Source: Sulfitobacter sp. LCG007 (lineage in GTDB: Bacteria; Pseudomonadota; Alphaproteobacteria; Rhodobacterales; Rhodobacteraceae). From it: DNA of 64,000 nucleotides. This document shows positions 36,238-44,609 of this stretch, piece after piece; within the stretch, counting starts at the first letter, position 1; each line of letters begins with the position of its first letter. The DNA lies in the NCBI RefSeq assembly GCF_040801785.1, contig NZ_CP161805.1, positions 3,224,001-3,288,000 on the forward strand. The letters run 5' to 3'. Both the position numbers and the translations under genes were made by a program. The notes beneath the pieces were generated by a model, which saw only the letters and a list, made by a program, of their open reading frames with translations, was not told the DNA's origin and did not search any database.

Positions 36238-36284
36238 CCGGAAAATTCGAATTTTCCGGGCCGGATTCTTCGAAAGAATCCGGC
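36238..36284. repeat. Two adjacent perfect palindromes between rpmG and rnpB
   Basis: The first is CCGGAAAATTC-GAATTTTCCGG (36238-36259, 22 bases, fully self-complementary without a loop). The second, directly adjoining, is GCCGGATTCTT-CGA-AAGAATCCGGC (36260-36284, 11-bp perfect stem, 3-base loop). On the minus strand they lie just downstream of the RNase P RNA 3' end and upstream of rpmG. Confidence 0.85.
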
Positions 36285-36312
36285 GCGCAGCGGCAAACCC
36301 CGGGAAAACCGT

Positions 36313-36700
36313 GCGCGGAAGGCCTGTAAGCCGGATTCTGTCCGGGGGCTTGCGCCCCCTGGATGGCCATTCCTCTGGCCACGCGGTTGCCCGCGGGCTC
36401 GAGCTGCCAACCCGGACCTGCTGGGGCTGAAGCGGCCCCGCCCCCGGTTTCCCGGCGGCACGCGGTCCCTATTCGGCATTGCTCCCGGTGGGGCTTGCCA
36501 TGCCACCCCTGTTACCAGCGGCGCGGTGGGCTCTTACCCCACCGTTTCACCCTTGCCGCACCCGAAGGCGCGGCGGTTTCTTCTCTGTGGCGCTTTCCGT
36601 CAGGTTACCCTGCCCGGGCGTTACCCGGCACCGTCACTTCCTGGAGTCCGGACTTTCCTCGAACCCGTTGCCGGGCCCGCGGCCATCCGGCCTTCCGCGC
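36313..36700 (-). ncRNA. rnpB: RNase P RNA (class A)
   Basis: On the minus strand the 5' part reads GAGGAAAGTCCGGACTCC (the universal P4 5' strand) and the 3' part ends with ACAGAATCCGGCTTACAGGC (the P4 3' strand region). The ends pair as P1: GCGCGGAAGGCC with GGCCTTCCGCGC, placing the RNA at about 388 nt. It is the catalytic RNA that cleaves 5' leaders from tRNA precursors. The several long open frames crossing it are incidental. A plausible promoter lies at 36708-36736. Exact ends are approximate to a few bases. Confidence 0.95.
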
Positions 36701-36707
36701 GGTCAGA

Positions 36708-36736
36708 CATCTGCGCCATTCCGCAGAGCGGGTCAA
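36708..36736 (-). promoter_or_regulatory. Candidate rnpB promoter
   Basis: On the minus strand TTGACC (36731-36736) and CAGATG (36708-36713) are separated by 17 bases and end 7 bases before the inferred RNA start. The -35 box is good, the -10 box poor, which is not unusual in alphaproteobacteria. Confidence 0.45.
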
Positions 36737-36762
36737 TGGCCGCAATGCCCTCATGGGCGACC

Positions 36763-37425
36763 TCATTCAACGGACAGCCCGTGGTGAAAGACGTGATCCG
36801 CGGGTCCGAGCGGCCCCTTGCGCCAGGGTGCGAAGCGCAGCCGGACAGCGGCCAGCAGCGTTTCGTCGTCGACAGGCGCAGAAAAACCCGCTGTCTTCGC
36901 CAAGGAGCGAAATCCGCCGCTGCAGGACGGTGCGTTTTCGGCTCTACCGGTGGCTCCCGCCGCCAGACCCTGTCGCGCCAGCCGGGCCCAGTCGAAATGC
37001 GGACCCGGATCCTGCTTCCTGCCCGGGGCCATGTCGGAATGCCCGATCACGCCCTCGGGCGGTATGCCCCAGCGCTCCATGATTTCGCCGAGCAACGCTT
37101 CCAGCGCCGCCATCTGCGGCTCGGAAAAAGGATGACTGCCGGTGTTGTCGAGCTCGATGCCGATCGAACGCGAATTTATGTCTTCCTGCCCGCCCCATTC
37201 CCCTGCCCCGGCGTGCCAGGCGCGCAGCTCTTCGGAGACAAGCCGCACGACCGTACCGTCAAGCGCGATCAGATAATGCGCCGAGACTTCTGCGAGCGGA
37301 TCGCAGAGTCGCTCGAGCGCGGCGGTGGCGTCCTTCATGGCGGTATAGTGCAGGACGACGAGGCTCGGCAGCAGCCCGTCCCGACGCGGGCCGCAATTCG
37401 GTGAAGGTCTGTCCACAATCCGCAT
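36763..37425 (-). CDS. N-acetylmuramoyl-L-alanine amidase (AmiD/AmpD type)
   Basis: A 220-residue Zn amidase that cuts the bond between MurNAc and the stem peptide. Likely zinc ligands are His26 (SLVVLHYTAM), His129 (GVIGHSDMAPGRKQDPGPHF) and Asp139 in the same stretch; the Glu in IGIELDN is also typical. No clear signal peptide, so a cytoplasmic recycling role like AmpD is possible, although the size is closer to AmiD. The start at 37425 avoids overlap with the upstream lipoprotein gene; a frame to 37479 would overlap its end by 40 bases. No strong ribosome site. Confidence 0.85.
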   Translation of the reverse strand: MRIVDRPSPNCGPRRDGLLPSLVVLHYTAMKDATAALERLCDPLAEVSAHYLIALDGTVVRLVSEELRAWHAGAGEWGGQEDINSRSIGIELDNTGSHPFSEPQMAALEALLGEIMERWGIPPEGVIGHSDMAPGRKQDPGPHFDWARLARQGLAAGATGRAENAPSCSGGFRSLAKTAGFSAPVDDETLLAAVRLRFAPWRKGPLGPADHVFHHGLSVE

Positions 37426-37439
37426 GTGCGGATGCGCGG

Positions 37440-38240
37440 TCAGCCGCCAGTCGCCTTGCGGAACGGCGTCGGATCCCACGTGCAGGCGAAACCGTCGCCG
37501 TCCGGGTCAAGTCCCTTGCTGTCGCGCTCCGGGCCGCCGCGACCGAGGAAATCCATCTGCGCCTGATCCGGCGAGTCGTACTGGGCGCAGTTGCGGGCCG
37601 CGCGAGAGGCCGAACCGCCCCCGCGGCTGTAGATGCTCTGACCCGGCGGGTTGGTGGTCTGGACCGCATAGGCCACGATGTTGGGACCTTCCTTGCCCGT
37701 GCGCTCGGGCAGAGCCTCGGGCGTGATGACCTGCGACGGCGCGGGCGTGGGAGGCTGCCAGTTTCCCCCTTCGCCATCGCGCTGCAGCAACTCGAGATAG
37801 TCATTCTGGGTAATGGTCGTCCCAGGAGTTCCGCTCGCCGCGGAGGGGGCCGGGCTCTGTACCGCCGCAACCTCCGGAGCCGGCGCCGGCGTGCCGGCCG
37901 GCAGTTCGGAGCCGAGGGCGGGTCGGGTCTCGATCAGGATCCGCTGGGTTTCGGAGGCTGTCGCCTCGGCGCTGTCGCCACCGGAAACGCCCATCGTATC
38001 CACCGGGGCGCTGCCGATCCCCGTGGGGTCGAGCGGTCCGGACGCCACGGAACTGGCGGGCGGCAGCACGGTCTGGGGCTGCTCGGCGGCGAGACCGGAA
38101 CCGGCCAGCGCCTGGTCGCGCTGGCGCTGCGCATCGGCGGAATTCTCGAAGCCGGCACCTTGGGACGAATCGGGGACCTGTGGCGCGCAGGCCGCCACAC
38201 CGGACAAGGCGAGTGCGATCAGTAGGGTGCGAAACATCAT
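37440..38240 (-). CDS. Lipoprotein with excalibur-like C-terminal domain
   Basis: A 266-residue lipoprotein: hydrophobic leader and lipobox V-A-A-C18, then a long Pro/Ala/Ser-rich, probably disordered part (about 20-190), and a C-terminal domain of about 45 residues with NCAQYDSPDQAQMDFL and GLDPDGDGFACTWDPTPFR. The DxDxDGxxC pattern is that of the excalibur calcium-binding domain. An envelope role is inferred, fitting the cell-wall amidase gene 14 bases downstream. The start at 38240 follows GGGAGAACACG; another ATG stands directly after it. Confidence 0.75.
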   Translation of the reverse strand: MMFRTLLIALALSGVAACAPQVPDSSQGAGFENSADAQRQRDQALAGSGLAAEQPQTVLPPASSVASGPLDPTGIGSAPVDTMGVSGGDSAEATASETQRILIETRPALGSELPAGTPAPAPEVAAVQSPAPSAASGTPGTTITQNDYLELLQRDGEGGNWQPPTPAPSQVITPEALPERTGKEGPNIVAYAVQTTNPPGQSIYSRGGGSASRAARNCAQYDSPDQAQMDFLGRGGPERDSKGLDPDGDGFACTWDPTPFRKATGG

Positions 38241-38271
38241 CGTGTTCTCCCTTTTCAAGAGAAGGACCTTC

Positions 38272-39762
38272 CTACCACCATCTGGACGGTTTTGCCACAA
38301 AGCCCACTGCATTCTCGAGCGCATAGGCAGACGAGAGCAACTCTCCCTCTTCCCAGGGCCGCCCGATCAGTTGCAGGCCCAGCGGCAGGCCCTGACGGTC
38401 GATCCCCGCCGGCACCGAGATACCCGGCAGACCGGCAAGGTTCACCGTGACCGTGAAGACATCGTTGAGGTACATCTGCACAGGATCCGCATCGGCCATC
38501 TCGCCCAGACCGAAGGCGGCGGAGGGCGTGGCGGGTGTCAGGATACAGTCGATACCGTCGGCGAAGACGGTTTCGAAATCGCGCTTGATCAGCGTCCGCA
38601 CCTTGCGGGCCCGGTTGTAATAGGCGTCGTAGAAACCGGCCGAAAGAACGTAGGTCCCGATCATGATGCGGCGTTTGACCTCTTCGCCGAACCCTTCGGC
38701 GCGGGTCTTTTCATAAAGCTCCGTCACGCCGTCGCCCTGTTCGAGCTTCGCGCGATGTCCGTAGCGCACGCCATCGTATCTGGCGAGGTTCGAAGATGCC
38801 TCGGCGGGAGCGATCACGTAATAGGCCGGCAGAGCGTATTTCGTGTGGGGAAGCGATATGTCGACGATCTCGGCGCCGGCTTCCTTCATCATTGCGATGC
38901 CATCCTGCCAGAGCGCCTCGATCTCGTCGGGCATGCCCTCCATCCGGTATTCGCGCGGGATGCCGATCTTCTTGCCGCGCATGTCCCCGATCAGCGCCGC
39001 CTCGAAATCCGGCACCTCGCGTTCGGCAGAGGTCGAATCCTTCGGGTCGTGGCCAGCCATCGCGCCCAGCATTATCGCGGCGTCGCGGACGGACTTAGTC
39101 ATCGGACCGGCCTGATCGAGCGAGGATGCGAAGGCCACGATCCCCCAGCGCGAACACCGTCCGTAGGTCGGCTTGATGCCGACCGTGCCGGTGAAGGCTG
39201 CGGGCAGGCGGATCGAGCCGCCGGTATCGGTACCCGTCGCGGCGAGGCAGAGGTCAGCCGCCACCGCCGCGGCCGACCCGCCGGAAGAGCCGCCGGGGGT
39301 CAGGGCGGTGTCGTCATTGCCGCGCCGCCAGGGGTTCACGGCATTGCCGTAGACGGATGTCTCGTTGGACGAGCCCATCGCGAATTCGTCCATGTTGAGC
39401 TTGCCCAGCATGACCGCCCCGGCATCCAGCAGCTTCTGGCTGACCGTGCTCTCGTATTGCGGCAGGAAACCTTCGAGGATGCGCGATCCGGCCTGGCTGG
39501 GTACATCCTTCGTGCAGAAGAGATCCTTGATGCCGATGGGAAGGCCGCACATGGCGGGCGCGTCGCCGGCGGCAAGGCGCTTGTCGGCCTCGGCGGCAGC
39601 CTTGCGCGCGATCTCAGGTGTATGGTGCACGAAGGCGTTGAGCGCCCCGGCCCCGTCAATGGCTGAAAGGCAGGCCTCGGTCAGTTCGGCGGAGGTTGTT
39701 TCGCCCTTGCGGAGCAGGTCGCGCGCCTCGGAAAGGGTCAGCTGGTTCAGGTCGCCTGCCAT
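38272..39762 (-). CDS. gatA: Glutamyl-tRNA(Gln) amidotransferase subunit A
   Basis: The amidase subunit of GatCAB, which hydrolyses glutamine and passes ammonia to Glu-tRNA(Gln) (and Asp-tRNA(Asn)). It has 496 residues with the amidase signature: Lys79 in [10 protein letters not shown], cis-Ser159 in [14 protein letters not shown], and nucleophile Ser183 in [11 protein letters not shown]. The start at 39762 matches the family and is 4 bases after the gatC stop. gatB is not in the window, which is common in this order. Confidence 0.97.
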   Translation of the reverse strand: MAGDLNQLTLSEARDLLRKGETTSAELTEACLSAIDGAGALNAFVHHTPEIARKAAAEADKRLAAGDAPAMCGLPIGIKDLFCTKDVPSQAGSRILEGFLPQYESTVSQKLLDAGAVMLGKLNMDEFAMGSSNETSVYGNAVNPWRRGNDDTALTPGGSSGGSAAAVAADLCLAATGTDTGGSIRLPAAFTGTVGIKPTYGRCSRWGIVAFASSLDQAGPMTKSVRDAAIMLGAMAGHDPKDSTSAEREVPDFEAALIGDMRGKKIGIPREYRMEGMPDEIEALWQDGIAMMKEAGAEIVDISLPHTKYALPAYYVIAPAEASSNLARYDGVRYGHRAKLEQGDGVTELYEKTRAEGFGEEVKRRIMIGTYVLSAGFYDAYYNRARKVRTLIKRDFETVFADGIDCILTPATPSAAFGLGEMADADPVQMYLNDVFTVTVNLAGLPGISVPAGIDRQGLPLGLQLIGRPWEEGELLSSAYALENAVGFVAKPSRWW

Positions 39763-39766
39763 GGGA

Positions 39767-40054
39767 TCACTCCACCACTTTCGGGACGGCGAAGAATCCT
39801 TCGCGCGCGTCGGGGGCATTGCTGAGGATGGCTGCCTGCCGGTTGCCGTCCGTCACGGCGTCTGCGCGGCGCTTGAGCTTTTGCGGGGTCACCGAGGTCA
39901 TCGGCTCCACGCCGTCCACGTTCACCTCATTCAGCTGCTCGATGAATCCGAGGATGGCGTTGAACTCCTGCGCGATCGCGGGCAGGTCGCTTTCCTCGAC
40001 GCGGATGCGGGCCAGCTTGGCCACGCGCGCGGCGGTGGACTGGTCGATGGACAT
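39767..40054 (-). CDS. gatC: Glutamyl-tRNA(Gln) amidotransferase subunit C
   Basis: A 95-residue stabilising subunit of GatCAB that wraps around GatA. The family pattern is seen in [20 protein letters not shown] and the C-terminal [16 protein letters not shown]. The start at 40054 (MSIDQST) has GGAGGTAGT upstream. It is cotranscribed with gatA, 4 bases apart, and is divergent from the VOC protein gene (157 bases). Confidence 0.95.
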   Translation of the reverse strand: MSIDQSTAARVAKLARIRVEESDLPAIAQEFNAILGFIEQLNEVNVDGVEPMTSVTPQKLKRRADAVTDGNRQAAILSNAPDAREGFFAVPKVVE

Positions 40055-40211
40055 CGGGACTACCTCCGTGTTTCCGCGCCGTTTACCGCCCCGCCCCGGC
40101 ACCTGCAAGCCTTGGCACGGGCAGGGGGCGAACGCATCCGACGGATGGCTTGCCGCGACGCTGCAAATGCGCGCAATCTCAGCGGCAGGGCCAGCGGAGG
40201 AGGCACATCGG

Positions 40212-40622
40212 ATGAAACTGCGGCTGCACCATATCAACCTGAGCACCGACGACGTCGGACGCATGGACACGTTCTACCGCGACATCCTGGGGCTTTCACG
40301 CGAAACCGAGGGCCTGCCGGTCCTCGAGAAGACGAAGGGCTATTCCGGTGACGTGGCCTTCGTCAGCGACGGAGCGATCCAGACGCATCTGGCGCGCCGT
40401 GACGTGCTGGCGGGCTTCGCGACGGGGCAGGTGGTCAACCCGGTGGCGAGGGGGCACATCGCCTACCGGACCGACGACCTGCGCGCCTTCAAGGCCCATC
40501 TGGACGCGAAGGGCATCCCGTTTTCCGATTGGGGCCACGCGGCCGTCGCGGGTTGGCATCAGATCTTCTTCTACGACCCGGACGGCAACGTGATCGAGGT
40601 GCACGAGGCCGTCGCGGACTGA
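40212..40622 (+). CDS. VOC-family (glyoxalase/dioxygenase fold) protein
   Basis: A 136-residue protein with two beta-alpha-beta-beta-beta units: [20 protein letters not shown] at the N-terminus with a likely metal His (6 or 7), [20 protein letters not shown] in the second half, and the closing [15 protein letters not shown] with the conserved Glu. Such proteins act as lyases, dioxygenases or resistance proteins; the substrate is unknown. No ribosome site stronger than ACATCGG is present. Confidence 0.82.
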   Translation: MKLRLHHINLSTDDVGRMDTFYRDILGLSRETEGLPVLEKTKGYSGDVAFVSDGAIQTHLARRDVLAGFATGQVVNPVARGHIAYRTDDLRAFKAHLDAKGIPFSDWGHAAVAGWHQIFFYDPDGNVIEVHEAVAD

Positions 40623-40768
40623 GCGGGCCCGGCGCACCGCAGGATGTCTCCCCGGTTCTGCCGGCCGGACAGGCGGTCGCGGCCGGCTTGCGGCGCCGGC
40701 GTCTGCTTTGTAGTGCCTCAGGTCGCTTTCCGGTCGGCAGCCCGGCGCGGTTCGGATATGACGGCTTC

Positions 40769-41455
40769 ATGTCCGAGTATCGCCTCCACTACGCACCCGA
40801 CAATGCCTCGCTGGTCATCAGGCTTGCGCTCGAGGAACTGGGCCTTCCCTACCGGACGGCGCTTGTCGATCGGGCGAAACGCGGCCAACGCGCAGCGGCT
40901 TATCTCGCGCTCAATCCCAACGGGCTGATCCCGGTGCTCGAAACGCCGGAGGGACCGATCTTCGAGACCGCCGCGATCCTGCTCTGGCTTGCGGATCGTC
41001 ACGGCCGGCTCGCCCCCGCCCCGCAGGACCCGGAGCGCGGCAATTTCCTCAAATGGCTGTTCTTCCTGTCCAACACCCTGCACCCGGCACTGCGGATGAT
41101 CTTCTACCCGCATCGCTATGTCGGTCCGGACTTGGCCCATCAGGAGGCCCTGCGCGCCACGCAACGCAAACGCATATCCGAGTATCTGGCAACGCTCGAG
41201 GCGAACTGGGCGCATATGTCCGCCCCATCCCTGCTCGATCTCTATCTCGCGCCGATGCTGCGCTGGATCGTGCTCTATCCGCGCGAGGCCGACAACAGCT
41301 GGCTGCGTCTGCGGTCCTATCCCGCGCTCCATGCCATGGCCCTTGCGCTGGAACGCCGACCCTCGACCGCCGCCGCCATGCTGGCCGAGGGTCTGGGCCC
41401 CACGCCCTTCACCGCTCCCAGCGCCCCGAACCCGCCCGAAGGGACCGCCACCTGA
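40769..41455 (+). CDS. Glutathione S-transferase family protein
   Basis: A 228-residue GST: thioredoxin-like N-terminal domain (1-78; YRLHYAPDNASLVIRLALEE, NPNGLIPVLETPEGPIFETA with the cis-Pro and the Glu-Thr glutathione contact) and an all-helical C-terminal domain. Substrate unknown. The stop and the start of the serine ammonia-lyase gene share a base (TGATG), so the two genes are cotranscribed and probably translationally coupled. Confidence 0.88.
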   Translation: MSEYRLHYAPDNASLVIRLALEELGLPYRTALVDRAKRGQRAAAYLALNPNGLIPVLETPEGPIFETAAILLWLADRHGRLAPAPQDPERGNFLKWLFFLSNTLHPALRMIFYPHRYVGPDLAHQEALRATQRKRISEYLATLEANWAHMSAPSLLDLYLAPMLRWIVLYPREADNSWLRLRSYPALHAMALALERRPSTAAAMLAEGLGPTPFTAPSAPNPPEGTAT

Positions 41456-42828
41456 TGTTCCTTTCGGTTTTCGACATGTTCAAGGTCGGCATCGGCCCCT
41501 CCTCCTCGCACACGATGGGTCCCATGGTGGCCGCCGCACGCTTTCTCGATGCCATGCGCACCTCGCCCTTCCATTTCGCCGGGCTGCGCGCGTCCTTGCA
41601 CGGCTCGCTCGCCTTTACCGGTGTCGGGCACGCCACCGACCGCGCGACGGTCCTCGGGCTCGCCGGGTTCACGCCGGAAAGCTATGATGCCGACAAGGCG
41701 GCCGAGGCACTCGAGCGGATCGAGGCCGAGGGGATGGTGGCGCCGCCGGATCTGCCGGCACTGCGGTTCCGGCCGAAGCAGGACCTGATATTCGACTATG
41801 ACAAGCCTCTGCCCGGACATGCCAACGGGATGATGCTGATGGCGACCGACGATCAGGGCGACGTGATCCTGCGCGAGATCTACTATTCCGTTGGCGGCGG
41901 CTTCGTTCTCACCGAGGCGGAACTGGCCGCCGGCAGGGCCACGGACGATGGCGCGCCGGTGCCCTACCCGTTCAAGACCGCTGCCGAGATGCTCGAGATG
42001 GCCGCCGCCTCGGGCAAGAGCATCGCAGAGATGAAGCGCGCGAACGAGGCGGCGCGCGGCGGCATCGACAATCTTTCGGCGGGAACGAAACGGCTGTGGC
42101 AGGTCATGAACGACTGCATCGAGCGCGGGCTGACCTCGGACGGGATCCTGCCGGGGGGTCTGAAGGTGCGCAGACGTGCCAAGGCAATCCACGAGGCGCT
42201 GATGGCCGAGCGCGGGCGCAACCTGACGGCGCCGCATACCATCAACGACTGGATCAGCGTCTATGCCATGGCGGTCAACGAGGAGAACGCGGCGGGCGGT
42301 CAGGTCGTCACCGCCCCGACGAACGGCGCGGCGGGCGTGCTGCCCGCGACACTGCGCTATTACCTCGACCATGTTCCGGGCGCCTCGGAGCGTCGGATAG
42401 AGGACTTCCTGCTGACCGCCGCCGCCATCGGCGGTCTGGTGAAGTTCAACGCGTCCATCTCGGGCGCCGAGGCAGGCTGTCAGGCCGAGGTCGGCTCTGC
42501 CGCGGCAATGGCCGCCGCCGGACTTTGCGCGGTGCTGGGAGGGACGCCCGAACAGATCGAGAATGCCGCCGAGATCGCGCTCGAGCACCATCTCGGCATG
42601 ACCTGCGACCCGATCCGCGGCCTCGTGCAGGTCCCCTGCATCGAACGCAACGGACTCGGCGCGATCAAGGCGGTATCGGCGGCCTCGCTCGCACTGCGCG
42701 GGGACGGCACCCACCTTGTACCGCTCGACGCCTGCATCGAGACCATGCGCCAGACCGGCGCCGACATGTCGGAGAAGTACAAGGAAACCTCTCTCGGCGG
42801 CCTTGCGGTCAATGTCCCCAACTGTTGA
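41455..42828 (+). CDS. sdaA: L-serine ammonia-lyase (serine dehydratase), single-chain
   Basis: Fe-S enzyme deaminating L-serine to pyruvate. It has 457 residues: beta domain (1-150; FKVGIGPSSSHTMGPMVAAA) and alpha domain. Cys342, Cys384 and Cys395 match the three 4Fe-4S ligands of the E. coli-type enzymes (positions shifted by one), and the C-terminal Cys457 is the tail cysteine that reaches into the active site in that class. The start is fixed by the TGATG overlap with the GST gene. Confidence 0.96.
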   Translation: MFLSVFDMFKVGIGPSSSHTMGPMVAAARFLDAMRTSPFHFAGLRASLHGSLAFTGVGHATDRATVLGLAGFTPESYDADKAAEALERIEAEGMVAPPDLPALRFRPKQDLIFDYDKPLPGHANGMMLMATDDQGDVILREIYYSVGGGFVLTEAELAAGRATDDGAPVPYPFKTAAEMLEMAAASGKSIAEMKRANEAARGGIDNLSAGTKRLWQVMNDCIERGLTSDGILPGGLKVRRRAKAIHEALMAERGRNLTAPHTINDWISVYAMAVNEENAAGGQVVTAPTNGAAGVLPATLRYYLDHVPGASERRIEDFLLTAAAIGGLVKFNASISGAEAGCQAEVGSAAAMAAAGLCAVLGGTPEQIENAAEIALEHHLGMTCDPIRGLVQVPCIERNGLGAIKAVSAASLALRGDGTHLVPLDACIETMRQTGADMSEKYKETSLGGLAVNVPNC

Positions 42829-42836
42829 TAAAGCAT

Positions 42837-42862
42837 TAACTCTATTCTGAAATAGGGTTAAC
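42837..42862. repeat. AT-rich inverted repeat after sdaA
   Basis: TTAACTCTATT (42837-42847) and AATAGGGTTAA (42852-42862) are complementary in 10 of 11 positions with a 4-base loop. It is too AT-rich for a strong terminator and has no T run; it lies 53 bases before the next gene start, so it could be an operator or a weak transcript end. Confidence 0.5.
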
Positions 42863-42914
42863 GGGGTCGGCACTCAGCGGCCCGTTCCGCAATGCAGCCC
42901 GGCAGAGGAAGCCC

Positions 42915-43844
42915 ATGTCCGCAGATCGTCCCGTCCTGGGCATCGTTCTCATGCTCGCCTTCTGCATCGTCGCGCCGATGGGCGATGCGGTGGCCAAGAT
43001 CCTCGGGCAAAGCGTGTCGGTCGGGCAGATCGTCCTGGTCCGCTTCGCACTGCAGGCGGCCATGCTTGCGCCACTGATCATCCTCACGCGCCGGGCCTGG
43101 CGCATGCGCGGGCGGGTATTGTGGCTGACGCTCGTGCGCACGGTCCTGCATATCGCCGGCATCGCCATGATGGTCAGCGCGCTGCGCTATCTGCCGCTGG
43201 CCGATGCGGTCGCCATCGCCTTCGTGATGCCGTTCATCATGCTCGTGCTCGGACATTACCTGTTGAACGAATACGTGGGTCCGCGCCGCATCCTCGCCAG
43301 CGCGGCGGGCTTCGCGGGCACGCTGCTCGTCGTGCAGCCGAGCTTTGCCGAAGTTGGCTGGCCCGCGCTGCTGCCGGTCGGCGTCGCCGTGAACTTCGCC
43401 GTCTTCATGCTGATCACCCGCCAGATCGCCAAGGAGACGGATCCGATCGGCCTGCAGGCGGTATCCGGGGGCATGGCCGTCGCGATGATGGCGCCGCTGC
43501 TCTGGCTGACGCGGGATGCGGGAATCGCGCCGCTTGGCGTCGTGATCGGGACCGCGATGGACTGGATCCTGATGCTGTCCATCGGCGTGATCGGCACCGT
43601 CGCGCATCTCTTCATGACCTGGGCCCTGCGCTACGCGCCCGCGGCGACGCTGGCTCCGATGCAGTATCTCGAGATACCCTTTGCAACGCTGATCGGGCTG
43701 ATCGTCTTCGGCGATCTGCCGAACCCGGTCGCGGGACTGGGCATCCTGATCACGATTGGTGCGGGTCTGTATGTGGTCCTGCGCGAGCGGGCCATCGCGC
43801 GCAAGGTGGCAACGCCGCGAGGATCCGTGCACCCTGCCGAATGA
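42915..43844 (+). CDS. EamA/DMT-family permease
   Basis: A 309-residue inner-membrane protein with ten hydrophobic segments and two EamA repeats (about 5-140 and 150-285). ALRYLPLADAVAIAFVMPFI and ALRYAPAATLAPMQYLEIPF are the repeated motifs. GAGGAAG lies 8 bases before the ATG. Substrate unknown. Its 3' end overlaps the convergent thiN gene by 95 bases. Confidence 0.85.
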   Translation: MSADRPVLGIVLMLAFCIVAPMGDAVAKILGQSVSVGQIVLVRFALQAAMLAPLIILTRRAWRMRGRVLWLTLVRTVLHIAGIAMMVSALRYLPLADAVAIAFVMPFIMLVLGHYLLNEYVGPRRILASAAGFAGTLLVVQPSFAEVGWPALLPVGVAVNFAVFMLITRQIAKETDPIGLQAVSGGMAVAMMAPLLWLTRDAGIAPLGVVIGTAMDWILMLSIGVIGTVAHLFMTWALRYAPAATLAPMQYLEIPFATLIGLIVFGDLPNPVAGLGILITIGAGLYVVLRERAIARKVATPRGSVHPAE

Positions 43845-44469
43845 GCGCCCGCGGCAGCAGGCAGATCATCCCCGGCCCGTCCATCTCGATCACAGTGGGT
43901 CCAAGCGCACGGTTGGACGTACCACTCCTGCCGCCCGGGCTGAATTCGAGACCGTCGATGGGCCATTCGAGCCCTTCGGAGCGCCCTGTCACGGCCATCA
44001 GCGGAAACAGCGAGACCACATCTCCTGCCCGCGTCGGCAACGTGATCCGCGGCGGGCAGACAAACGCGATTTCCTGCGCCCCAAGCAACAGGCAGACGCG
44101 ATCCGCCCGCCTGACCATGGTGTTGAAAACGGCCAGCTGATGGTCCATGCGCCTGCCGCAGAAGCCCGCCGCGACCAGAAGCGGGGACTCGATGCTGCGG
44201 ATGGCCTTGTCGAAATCGGTGCTGTCCTGTTCGGTGATCCGGTGGATACGCTCGGGCGGCAGACTTGCGAGCGTTTCCGGCCGCACGGAGTCCATGTCTC
44301 CGATCACCGCATCCGGCATCCGGCCTTGCCCCATGGCATGGTCCGCCCCCCCGTCCGCCGCCACGAGTATCGGCGCAAGGGACAGTGCGAGAGAGAGATC
44401 ACCCTCGAAGAGTTCGCCTCCTCCGAGAACAGTAACAGGATCAGCGCTTCGGATAACTGTTGTTTTCAT
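43750..44469 (-). CDS. thiN: Thiamine pyrophosphokinase
   Basis: Transfers pyrophosphate from ATP to thiamine, giving thiamine pyrophosphate. It has 239 residues with the TPK motifs: ILVAADGGADHAM (about 34-46), AVIGDMDSV (54-62), QDSTDFDKAI (79-88), and GFCGRRMDHQLAVFN. A C-terminal binding domain ends around GLEWPIDGLEF and GTSNRALGPTVIEMDGPGM. The last 30 or so residues (Arg/Pro-rich) overlap the convergent EamA gene and look like an unplanned extension beyond the usual family end. Divergent from the acidic-protein gene. Confidence 0.88.
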   Translation of the reverse strand: MKTTVIRSADPVTVLGGGELFEGDLSLALSLAPILVAADGGADHAMGQGRMPDAVIGDMDSVRPETLASLPPERIHRITEQDSTDFDKAIRSIESPLLVAAGFCGRRMDHQLAVFNTMVRRADRVCLLLGAQEIAFVCPPRITLPTRAGDVVSLFPLMAVTGRSEGLEWPIDGLEFSPGGRSGTSNRALGPTVIEMDGPGMICLLPRALIRQGARILAALPPCARWPARAGPHTDPHQS

Positions 44470-44609
44470 TCACTTTTAACGCCTTTGGGTCAAGAAGGCC
44501 ACATTCCTGCCACGAAAAGATACTTAACTCGGCACAGAATCGGGCCGGTTTGGCCCCGTCCACAGTGGTAAACAGTCTGTTGAACAAATCGCACAGGACT
44601 CGCAATCCG

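Noticed and set aside
36103-37404. Long plus-strand open frame across rnpB
   Set aside because: The region encodes RNase P RNA and an amidase on the other strand; the frame has no family match or ribosome site.
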